DNA of 64,000 nt from Vibrio artabrorum (lineage in GTDB: Bacteria; Pseudomonadota; Gammaproteobacteria; Enterobacterales; Vibrionaceae). The translations under genes and the position numbers were made by a program. The notes under the pieces are model-generated. The model did not search any database. It was not told the origin of the DNA and saw only the letters and a program-made list of their open reading frames with translations. The DNA is taken from contig NZ_AP025458.1 in NCBI RefSeq assembly GCF_024347295.1, positions 1,612,001-1,676,000 of the forward strand, given 5' to 3'. Below are positions 57,110-64,000 of the stretch, piece after piece (position 1 is the stretch's first letter; each line of letters starts with the position of its first letter).

Positions 57110-57763
57110 CTAAGCAATAGACTCAATCAAATACACCTCTTCACTGAATCGAGACAAACCTTTCTTCGTAATCTTTGGGTGTTTATCGTCGGCGATATCT
57201 TGATTTAACAACGTAATTTTATAGCCGACAAATAACCGTTCGATCTCTGACAGAGGTACGCTAAACGGAGGCCCCGCCATCTCGCTTTGTTCGTAATCCA
57301 ATGTCACCAGTAAGATCGTACCACTCGGTTTCAACAGTTGCTTCAAACGCGCGACGTACTGAACTCGCATCTCTTCAGGTAATGCCACCAGCGAAGCACG
57401 ATCATAAATAATGTCGACCGGCTGGATTGGCGCGGTGAAATAATCGCCCGTATAAATACTCAATTCATCGAATTGATAAAGCTCGTGCTGACCACTGATT
57501 TGAGTCACTGTTGGTGTGTACAAATGCTCAGAGAAAAAGGCACGAACCGCAATTTGGCTTAATTCAACACCTTGAACCTGTTCGTGCTTGGTTGCTAACC
57601 AAATTAAATCTTCACTCTTACCACAAAGAGGCACGAAGACACTTTTGTCGTAGCTTGGGTTAGTCTTTTCCCAAAATTCGATAAGAAGCGGGTTTACATC
57701 TTCAAGGTGGAAACCAATTTGGTTGGCAGCCCATTTATTGTGCCAAAATTCAGGATTATTCAT
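57110..57763 (-). CDS. tpm: Thiopurine S-methyltransferase family protein
   Basis: 217 aa. SAM-dependent methyltransferase with [31 protein letters not shown] and [12 protein letters not shown], family-typical. In bacteria linked to selenite or tellurite methylation. Normal length. Confidence 0.95.
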   Translation of the reverse strand: MNNPEFWHNKWAANQIGFHLEDVNPLLIEFWEKTNPSYDKSVFVPLCGKSEDLIWLATKHEQVQGVELSQIAVRAFFSEHLYTPTVTQISGQHELYQFDELSIYTGDYFTAPIQPVDIIYDRASLVALPEEMRVQYVARLKQLLKPSGTILLVTLDYEQSEMAGPPFSVPLSEIERLFVGYKITLLNQDIADDKHPKITKKGLSRFSEEVYLIESIA

Positions 57764-58118
57764 CTTTCGTTCATGTTAAACAGTGATAATACAAGGGTAC
57801 AGTATCGATGAATAAGAGCAACCTTCGCTGAGTTTTAACGTAAAAAATAGCAGAGTCAGAATAGCAAACAACACCCGTTGAGAAAGTTGACTGCTGCAGT
57901 TCAAAGTTCTCAAAATATGGGAAAAATTACTTAAATAATTTGTCTATATCTTCACATTTTAAAGCAATATTAAACGTTAGAGTTGGTTTCTATCTTAACA
58001 GGCCCCATCTAATATATAGCGAGATTAGTTGGTGTCGTTAAGCTGTTTTCACTCTTATGTTTTACTGGTTACCCCCTTTTGAATACCCGTTTTTGTAACC
58101 TTGTATTTTGGAGTTTGA
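57764..58118. other. Intergenic region between tpm and relV
   Basis: About 355 bp between divergent genes, AT rich. It should hold both promoters; I see no defined element. Confidence 0.4.
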
Positions 58119-58895
58119 ATGAGTGTATTTCTCCGTACGACGGCCCTAATGCTTTTGGTATTGAGCCGAGCGCCTGCATTCGCAGCCGCACCAGTTTCAA
58201 CGAATTCAACAGTTCAATCGCGCACTCCAGCGCAAAACCAAGTGTCATCAAACGTATTTCGCCACAGCCTGAGTGGCTTATACGGTATCAAAGCATTCGA
58301 CTCACGTCCGACGCAACCCTATTCTGATTTCGATATCCTTTACAGCAAAGCACACCAAGCACAAGCTGAATTGGAAACTATCTGTAGAAGTACCGCCCTA
58401 CTGACTCACTCTGAAGCACTATTCGCAGGGGTGAAATCTCAATCTCGTGCAAAAGAGAAGATCGACTTAGAGTTGGATGGCAATGTCACAAGAATTACCG
58501 ACTTAGCCCGCGCAACCATTATTGCCAATGATGTGGAAAGTTTGGTTGAAGTTTACGAAGCACTAAGCCGTGAAGCGGATGTCGTAAAAGTAAAAAACAA
58601 GTTTAAGTCCCCAGCGGATTCAGGCTACCGTGACCTTAACCTATTGGTTCGTTTGCCAAAAACCAACATCATCGCAGAGGTTCAACTTCACTTGAAAGCG
58701 ATTGCTGATGTAAAAAGTGGCCCAGAGCATGAGCTATACGAAATCATTCAAGGTATTGAACGCCACGCTATTGCAGAAAAACGCCCGGTTAACGACATAG
58801 AAGCCGCGCAAATTAATAGCTTGAGACGTCAATCTCTTGAACTTTACCAACAAGCATGGCAACCCTACATTACAACGCACATTAAAGCCGCGTGA
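58119..58895 (+). CDS. relV: RelV-type (p)ppGpp synthetase
   Basis: 258 aa. RelA/SpoT synthetase core: SRAKEKIDLELDGN, ITDLARATIIANDV, DSGYRDLNLLVRLP and the catalytic Glu in IIAEVQLHLK. No hydrolase or regulatory domains, as in the small alarmone synthetase RelV of V. cholerae, which also neighbours ihfA. The first 25 residues (hydrophobic VFLRTTALMLLVLSR, then APAFAAA) look like a signal peptide or a membrane anchor, unusual for a nucleotide enzyme. Confidence 0.92.
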   Translation: MSVFLRTTALMLLVLSRAPAFAAAPVSTNSTVQSRTPAQNQVSSNVFRHSLSGLYGIKAFDSRPTQPYSDFDILYSKAHQAQAELETICRSTALLTHSEALFAGVKSQSRAKEKIDLELDGNVTRITDLARATIIANDVESLVEVYEALSREADVVKVKNKFKSPADSGYRDLNLLVRLPKTNIIAEVQLHLKAIADVKSGPEHELYEIIQGIERHAIAEKRPVNDIEAAQINSLRRQSLELYQQAWQPYITTHIKAA

Positions 58896-58958
58896 TACAT
58901 TGAGGCCGACGAGGGTACCCATCGTATACGTCTCTGTTGTAAAAAATTTAAACTTGAA

Positions 58959-58988
58959 GGGCTGCATGAATCGCAGCTCTTTTTTTTG
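58959..58988 (+). terminator. Terminator of relV
   Basis: Stem AGGGCTGC/GCAGCTCT with a 7-nt loop and T8. Confidence 0.82.
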
Positions 58989-59000
58989 ATTCTTCAGATA

Positions 59001-59026
59001 TAAAAAGACCACGCTAGGCGTGGTCT
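59001..59026 (-). terminator. Terminator of ihfA
   Basis: Minus-strand stem AGACCACGC/GCGTGGTCT with a 3-nt loop followed by TTTTTA. Confidence 0.88.
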
Positions 59027-59035
59027 ATTGCTTGG

Positions 59036-59332
59036 CTATTTCTCGATTTTAATATTTTCGACTCGAGCCTTCAGTTTCTGACCCGGTCTAAAAGTCACAA
59101 CACGTCGAGCAGAAATGGGAATGTCTTCACCCGTTTTTGGGTTACGACCCGGTCGCTCGTTTTTCTCGCGAAGATCAAAGTTACCAAAGCCAGACAGTTT
59201 TACCTGTTCGCCATTTTCAAGTGCTTTACGAACTTCCTCGAAAAACACTTCAACCGTTTCCTTGGCATCCCGCTTGCTATATCCGAGTGTATCAAACAGG
59301 TTCTCAGCCAAATCGGCCTTCGTGAGTGCCAT
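59036..59332 (-). CDS. ihfA: Integration host factor subunit alpha
   Basis: 98 aa, HU/IHF family. [17 protein letters not shown] start, [20 protein letters not shown], the beta arm with the Pro that intercalates DNA, and [10 protein letters not shown]. Forms a heterodimer with IhfB that bends DNA. pheT is not upstream inside the window. Confidence 0.98.
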   Translation of the reverse strand: MALTKADLAENLFDTLGYSKRDAKETVEVFFEEVRKALENGEQVKLSGFGNFDLREKNERPGRNPKTGEDIPISARRVVTFRPGQKLKARVENIKIEK

Positions 59333-59921
59333 AAAACTTTCCTCAAAGCTATGTTAAACATTGCTACTATCGCAGTAGCGCCAAAGCATTTACCCTATTC
59401 AATCAATGAGATAAGGTCGTTCACAACGAAAGTGTATGCCAAGCTTCTGATTTTCGCCAACTTTTTTATCTTAACTATTAAATTATTATTTATAATCAGC
59501 AAGATAACCCACTCCCAATTTCACATATATAGCGAAATAAGCTCCACACAAACACCCCAAAAAGAGTTATATACCAGTAATGTTAAAAAATACAGAATTT
59601 AGAACTTTAAGTGCTCGATGTTAAATTTTTAATCTTTAATTCTATATCTAATAAAATCAGTCACTTGATTTGATGTCAAACTCAACAGAGGTTACTTAAC
59701 CACCAGCACAAGCAAGCATCTCCGTCTCATTTTAGTATTTAGTTCTAATGAAAAGCTAACCGTCAGCGACACCGAAACCACGCATTGTCTCGTGACTATC
59801 GCAACTAAGGTTTGTGTATACACTCCTCTTATTAAGAGGATACAAAAAAGCGACGTAATTTACGTCGCTTTGGGTGTTGCTAGCCACTAACTCGCCGATC
59901 AAACATCAACGAACAATGCCT
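59333..59921. other. Gap between ihfA and the chemoreceptor
   Basis: About 590 bp with no gene that I can support. It contains the ihfA promoter and, toward the right, the terminator of the chemoreceptor gene. A perfect hairpin CCTCTTATTAAGAGG stands at 59,824-59,838. Confidence 0.5.
59843..59872 (-). terminator. Terminator of the chemoreceptor gene
   Basis: Minus-strand stem AGCGACGTAA/TTACGTCGCT followed by T6. Confidence 0.85.
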
Positions 59922-61808
59922 TTAAGCAAGCTTAAACGTTGCAACTTTGTCACTCAGACCTGCCGCTTGGTTCTTAAGCTCATTCGACTCAGTTAGGCTT
60001 TCTTGTGACCCGGCCACCAACTGATCAGTCACATCTTTAATCGATGTAATGTTTTGAGTAATTTCACCCGTCACATGAGTTTGCTCTTCAGCTGCGGTAG
60101 CGATTTGTGTCGCCATATCGCTGATCAATGCAACCGCGGTATTGATCTCTTCTAATGCGTGTGAAGCTCGGTCTGCATCTTCTACGGAATGTACAGCAAG
60201 CTTAGAGCTACTTTCCATGAGTTCAACCGCTTGACCCGTTGTTTTCTGCAGAATATCAATCGTCGACTTAATCTCCTCAGTTGAGGAGTGAGTACGCTGA
60301 GAAAGAACGCGAACCTCATCGGCTACGACGGCGAAGCCACGTCCTTGTTCACCCGCACGAGCCGCTTCTATTGCAGCATTAAGAGCAAGTAAGTTCGTCT
60401 GTTCAGCAATACCTTGAATCGTCGCTAACACTGTTGAGATCTCTTGAGCGTGTTTATTCAGTTCACTGATCACTTTACCCGCTTCATTCACTTCATTTGC
60501 TAGGTTATTGATCGAACCTTTTGTATCGACAACTAACGCATGACCGCTATTGGTACTCGACGCGGAATCTTGCGCAGCCTTTGCCGTTTGCTCGGCATGG
60601 GATGCGATTTCTTGCGTTGCACAGGCCATTTCAGTGACAGCTGTCGCGACCATCGTGATTTCTTGCTGCTGATGGTTAAGTTCATCAACAGAGCGGTTCG
60701 CACGCTGAGTCGTTTGCTCTGATTGGCTATTTAACTGTTCAGACTGACCACGAATATGACTAATCAATTGCTGTAAGCTGTCAACAAACGTATTGAAGTT
60801 ATGCGCTAGCTCCCCTACTTCATCTTGGTTTTCAACACGAATACGTTGAGTTAGGTCACCACTGCCATTGGCAATTTGAGCCAACGCTTTCGAAACATGA
60901 TTAAGCGGGCGGAATAGCATAGTACACAACAGGTTAAACAGCACGATACAGACAAGTACAACAAGTAACGTCGCTAACACTTGGCCGGCTACCGCATCAA
61001 ATAACGGTGCTACCAAAGAGTCATGATTGACCACGCTTACCGAAATTAGATTCGTTCCCTTTATCGCGCTCGCATAAAGAATATAGTCATCACCATTTAA
61101 CTCGATGGTTATCTCTGTTTTGCTCGCGAGCGCCTTTTGAACATCAGCAAAATCTAGCCCTAAAGAGCTAATATTCTTATTCAATAACTTAGTATCTGGA
61201 TGCGTGTAAACGGTGCCTTTATTGGTCGCGATAAACATATAGCCTTCACCAGGAAGAACCACTTTTGTCAGGCTATCAATAATGTCGGTAATCTCGACAT
61301 CCGCACCCAAAACAACTTGCTCACCATGCAACTGCATTGCGCTACCTAGTGAAACAACATTCGCCCCAGTCGCCGCAGCAACCGTTGGGTTATCCATGAA
61401 CACTTTACTTGGATTCGCTACGGCATTGGTGTACCAACCCCATTGTCGAGGGTCATCATTACCCGGTGGTAACACGACGCCATTTGCGTTTTGCTGAGAA
61501 CCATCAGCAAATGCTAAGAACACATTATCAAAAGAGGCAGAATCACGAACTTGTTTAAGGTGAGTCACTAAACTCTCTTGCTTTAATTCCTGCGGAAGCG
61601 ATGTCAGCGCGCGCTCTTTAGATAATATCCAGTCCGCTACGTATTGATTGTAAGAAGCAGACGTGCCTTCTAAGCGTTGTGCAACATCAGTATCAAGGCG
61701 TTCCAATGATGAACGAAAAGAAAGAGCTTCGACCAAAATCCCCCCGAGGATGATGGCTATACTAGCTGATATCGCCAGCTTATTTTTAAGCGAGAGTTTC
61801 TTTAACAT
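59922..61808 (-). CDS. Methyl-accepting chemotaxis protein with dCache sensor
   Basis: 628 aa from the ATG at 61,808; 18 extra upstream codons are unlikely to be used. Membrane helix 1 (about 10-30), a periplasmic dCache domain with WGWYTNA and DVEITDII, helix 2, HAMP ([22 protein letters not shown]), and the signalling hairpin [18 protein letters not shown]. Steers flagellar motility; the ligand is unknown. Confidence 0.95.
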   Translation of the reverse strand: MLKKLSLKNKLAISASIAIILGGILVEALSFRSSLERLDTDVAQRLEGTSASYNQYVADWILSKERALTSLPQELKQESLVTHLKQVRDSASFDNVFLAFADGSQQNANGVVLPPGNDDPRQWGWYTNAVANPSKVFMDNPTVAAATGANVVSLGSAMQLHGEQVVLGADVEITDIIDSLTKVVLPGEGYMFIATNKGTVYTHPDTKLLNKNISSLGLDFADVQKALASKTEITIELNGDDYILYASAIKGTNLISVSVVNHDSLVAPLFDAVAGQVLATLLVVLVCIVLFNLLCTMLFRPLNHVSKALAQIANGSGDLTQRIRVENQDEVGELAHNFNTFVDSLQQLISHIRGQSEQLNSQSEQTTQRANRSVDELNHQQQEITMVATAVTEMACATQEIASHAEQTAKAAQDSASSTNSGHALVVDTKGSINNLANEVNEAGKVISELNKHAQEISTVLATIQGIAEQTNLLALNAAIEAARAGEQGRGFAVVADEVRVLSQRTHSSTEEIKSTIDILQKTTGQAVELMESSSKLAVHSVEDADRASHALEEINTAVALISDMATQIATAAEEQTHVTGEITQNITSIKDVTDQLVAGSQESLTESNELKNQAAGLSDKVATFKLA

Positions 61809-62148
61809 GAGGAAACCTATAATTGAGAAGTAATGACCATGGCATAACGATTTCGTTGCCAATATGACTGAACGTTGTATATATTTTATGTTTTAAAAGA
61901 AATGAATAAACTAGTCAACCCGTTGTATTATCAATATCTGTATTCAGAACACGTACAACCGTTCATTCATCGATCACATTGTCATACTAAATCGGTAAAC
62001 GAACGCTTAAATCGGGCATGATATATATTCAAAGATGTCGTTAGTGTCACATGTCGTTACACAGCACGATACCTTAAGGCTTTACATCTTGGGCGAGGTA
62101 AACAACAATCCCTGAGAATAAACCCATAACACAATGTATTTAGAAATT
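61809..62148. other. Intergenic region upstream of the chemoreceptor and the VC0807-like gene
   Basis: About 340 bp between divergent genes; presumably promoters. I see no defined element. Confidence 0.4.
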
Positions 62149-62844
62149 ATGAGTAATACAGAACAAAAAAAATCGAGTCCTCTTTTCGAAATCATTTTTA
62201 ACGTCTTTCTCCCTTCATTTATCTTAATGAAATTCAGCGGAGAAGAGCATCTCGGGACAGGATTAGCACTGCTTGTCGCCCTTGCCTTCCCTATAGCTTA
62301 CGGTGGCATGGAGTTAATACGCAACAAGAAGTTCAACTTCATCGCAGCGCTTGGCTTTGTGAGTGTGTTATTGACGGGCGGGATTGGCTTCTTCGAGTTA
62401 GATACGCGTTGGTTAGCTCTAAAAGAAGCATTAATACCTGGCCTAATTGGCTTAGCGGTTCTTGGCTCAACCTTCACTCGCTACCCGTTTATCCAAAAAG
62501 TTATCTTCACCCCCGCTCTGTTAAACATCTCTCTTATTGAAGAGCGCTTAAGAGAGTTCGGTAACCAAGCAAAATTTGATCGTTGCTTAATGACTTCAAA
62601 CTATTTATTCGCGAGTACTTTTGCGTTCTCTTCTGCGATGAACTACTTCCTCGCGACTTGGATCGTAACAAGCCCTGCTGGCACCGCGGCCTTCAATGAA
62701 GAACTTGGTAAATTGACGCTTTACAGCTATCCGGCAATCGCTATCCCAAGCATGTTGATGATGCTCGGCATTTTCTACTATATTTGGCGTCAAGTCCGCG
62801 CGATGACATCACTAGAAACAGAGAAAATATTCATCACGAGATAA
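62149..62844 (+). CDS. VC0807-family integral membrane protein
   Basis: 231 aa from the ATG at 62,149. Several membrane helices, VFLPSFILMKFSGE start, FAFSSAMNYFLATWIV. It resembles the VC0807/IspZ-like uncharacterised membrane family of Vibrio. Function unknown. Terminator follows. Confidence 0.8.
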   Translation: MSNTEQKKSSPLFEIIFNVFLPSFILMKFSGEEHLGTGLALLVALAFPIAYGGMELIRNKKFNFIAALGFVSVLLTGGIGFFELDTRWLALKEALIPGLIGLAVLGSTFTRYPFIQKVIFTPALLNISLIEERLREFGNQAKFDRCLMTSNYLFASTFAFSSAMNYFLATWIVTSPAGTAAFNEELGKLTLYSYPAIAIPSMLMMLGIFYYIWRQVRAMTSLETEKIFITR

Positions 62845-62874
62845 CACTCTACCTACGCATCTCCCATTACCATC

Positions 62875-62901
62875 AAGCCCAGTTCAATACTGGGCTTTTT
62901 T
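62875..62901 (+). terminator. Terminator of the membrane protein gene
   Basis: Stem AAGCCCAGT/ACTGGGCTT, loop TCAAT, T6. Confidence 0.88.
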
Positions 62902-63119
62902 GCTTCAACTTTCTCGTTAAATCAAGCGATGAAATACCAACTTATCATTGGTGATACCAATAGACTCAATCATTCAAATTATCGCTCTCATGTTCTCAGA
63001 AATAACCCCCCTCAAAATAACCAATAGCTAAAGAATTGCATTCGGTTATAATAACTGGTGAGTTCACGCTCAATTTTGTTGATTAATTGACAAAGTTTTA
63101 TCCAGATATTAACACTATT

Positions 63120-63323
63120 TCAGCTCTTATTGATAAGATGAAACACGCTCGGACGTGAAGCAAGCACTATCTGCGACTGTTGAGGGTGTTTTTTCGATTT
63201 AGCAAAGAGGCATGAGGCCGCTATCCTTGGGTTTAGCCACTTCAAAAGTAAATTCCCGTGCTGATCGTACTGACCATCACCCAAGAACTGGAGAAAAAAT
63301 TCAAGTTTCAACATTATAAACAC
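63120..63323 (-). CDS. Doubtful small ORF
   Basis: 67 aa, reading LGDGQYDQHGNLLLKWLNPR, which looks protein-like, but there is no family match and no clear ribosome binding site. Apart from it, 62,902-63,403 appears empty. Confidence 0.3.
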   Translation of the reverse strand: MFIMLKLEFFLQFLGDGQYDQHGNLLLKWLNPRIAASCLFAKSKKHPQQSQIVLASRPSVFHLINKS

Positions 63324-63403
63324 CCGCGTTTATAAAGCACTAAAAGTGTCATGTAACACATCGTGCAATGACGAACTCAACGTAGAATCCAAGGAAGATT
63401 ACA

Positions 63404-63550
63404 ATGTCTATAACGAAAGCAAAAACTTCAGCTAGCCGCAGTAAAAAAGCGGCTAAGCCCACGAAAACAATGGTCGAAGCGCCTAAGACTCGTCAACGTA
63501 TTGAAGAGATCCTTGAACAGCGCGAATTGGCCAAACTGTTAGAGTTATAG
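63404..63550 (+). CDS. PA3496-family small protein
   Basis: 48 aa, missed by long-ORF filters. Basic N terminus (SRSKKAAKPTK) and C-terminal RQRIEEILEQRELAKLLEL, the conserved part of the PA3496 family linked to envelope integrity. AAGGAAG gives a good start, and a terminator lies 15 bp after the stop. Confidence 0.75.
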   Translation: MSITKAKTSASRSKKAAKPTKTMVEAPKTRQRIEEILEQRELAKLLEL

Positions 63551-63564
63551 TTTGTTATCGTTCG

Positions 63565-63593
63565 AATGCCACTACACCCTGTAGTGGCATTTT
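63565..63593 (+). terminator. Terminator after the PA3496-family gene
   Basis: Stem AATGCCACTACA/TGTAGTGGCATT with a CCC loop and T4. Confidence 0.82.
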
Positions 63594-63817
63594 CGATTTA
63601 GAGAATAAAATCTAGCAGAAATTTCATCCAACACCTTTCAATCAAACATCATTCCAGCTCTAGCAGTAAGTAACGGACTTGCTTACATACCCATACATAC
63701 CCATACATATCCAAATTGCGCTTTTCGCTATCATCAGCAGCACTAATATTGATGAAATAGAAGAAGCGATTCGCAGCATATATCTGCCCGTGTAACGCTT
63801 CTTGTTTTGAGGTGATT

Positions 63818-64000
63818 ATGAATGTAATTCGTATGGGGATTGACGCGAATATCCACAAGAATAAAGGCAAATACAAAGCAATAGCTAAGTTTACTGTTCG
63901 TGCGCTGTTTTATTATTCAGAAACAAAAAAAATGAGTGAGAACTTCAGTTCTAGTGAGAGAAAACTTTTATTTAAAAAACAGCCTAACTTTCTGTCTAAA
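63818..64000 (+). CDS. Partial gene, possible DUF535 (VirK/YbjX) protein
   Basis: 61 codons, open to the window edge, with GAGGTG before the ATG. The pattern of a basic stretch, then FTVRALFYYSETKKMSENFS and LLFKKQPNFLSK, resembles the start of DUF535 proteins. Only the N terminus is visible, so this is tentative. Short tandem CATACCCATA repeats lie at 63,685-63,710 just upstream. Confidence 0.45.
   Translation, partial: MNVIRMGIDANIHKNKGKYKAIAKFTVRALFYYSETKKMSENFSSSERKLLFKKQPNFLSK

Noticed and set aside
63649..63876. Minus-strand ORF of 75 aa near the right edge
   Set aside because: It overlaps the plus-strand DUF535-like start in antisense and covers tandem repeats; probably a shadow.
1..64000. 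CRISPR array
   Set aside because: No regularly spaced repeat of 24-40 bp was seen, despite the CARF protein at the left.

Overview
The window looks like chromosome 1 of a Vibrio. The run cobC-cobU-cobS-cobT, an L-cystine symporter, sbcB, a LrgA/LrgB pair, cdd, purT, tpm, a RelV-type (p)ppGpp synthetase and ihfA matches, as I recall it, the gene order around VC1222-VC1239 of Vibrio cholerae; RelV is a Vibrio protein. The Mu-like element, AlpA/RadC/DUF2787 island genes and moderate GC also fit. The Splendidus clade is plausible but not proven here.

Left part, about 1-21,050, is accessory DNA. At 1-4,600 (all minus strand) lie a HelD-like helicase with an inserted nuclease-like domain and C-terminal zinc fingers, then a CARF-like sigma54 activator related to RtcR, then the first codons of a probable type I restriction R subunit preceded by a very good sigma54 promoter. 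An IS3-family element follows (5,073-6,315). Next comes a small c-di-GMP module: an intact EAL protein, a Crp/Fnr-type regulator and a degenerate EAL protein, with the same 16-bp palindrome in front of both transcription units and of a small ORF further on. This module is interrupted by an intact IS5/IS903-type element with a 9-bp target duplication and is followed by an IS66 remnant. From 11,807 to 21,052 there is a satellite-like island with a catalytically altered RNase H-like protein, two AlpA regulators, RadC, two DUF2787 proteins, a WYL-type regulator, a lipoprotein, a YagK/YfjJ (inovirus Gp2-like) protein and a tyrosine integrase broken by one in-frame TGA. It abuts tRNA-Val(GAC).

From 21,393 on the sequence is core chromosome, with one striking exception. 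A 6,985-bp transposable element (24,093-31,077) splits a diguanylate cyclase gene. It has inverted TGT...ACA ends, a 6-bp duplication (CATAGT on the plus strand), a DDE transposase, a MuB-like AAA+ ATPase, a divergently transcribed repressor and a string of small early-type genes, but no head, tail or lysis genes. Joining the two outer parts at one copy of the duplication restores the cyclase reading frame exactly.

The rest is housekeeping: a peptidase T-like enzyme, metA with met boxes, a PilW-like lipoprotein, rlmF, btuDC, astE, an M3 peptidase, late cobalamin assembly (cobCUST), cystine uptake, sbcB, the lrgAB/yohJK pair, cdd, purT with a PurR box, tpm, relV, ihfA, a dCache chemoreceptor and a few small conserved proteins. 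The window ends inside a possible DUF535 gene.
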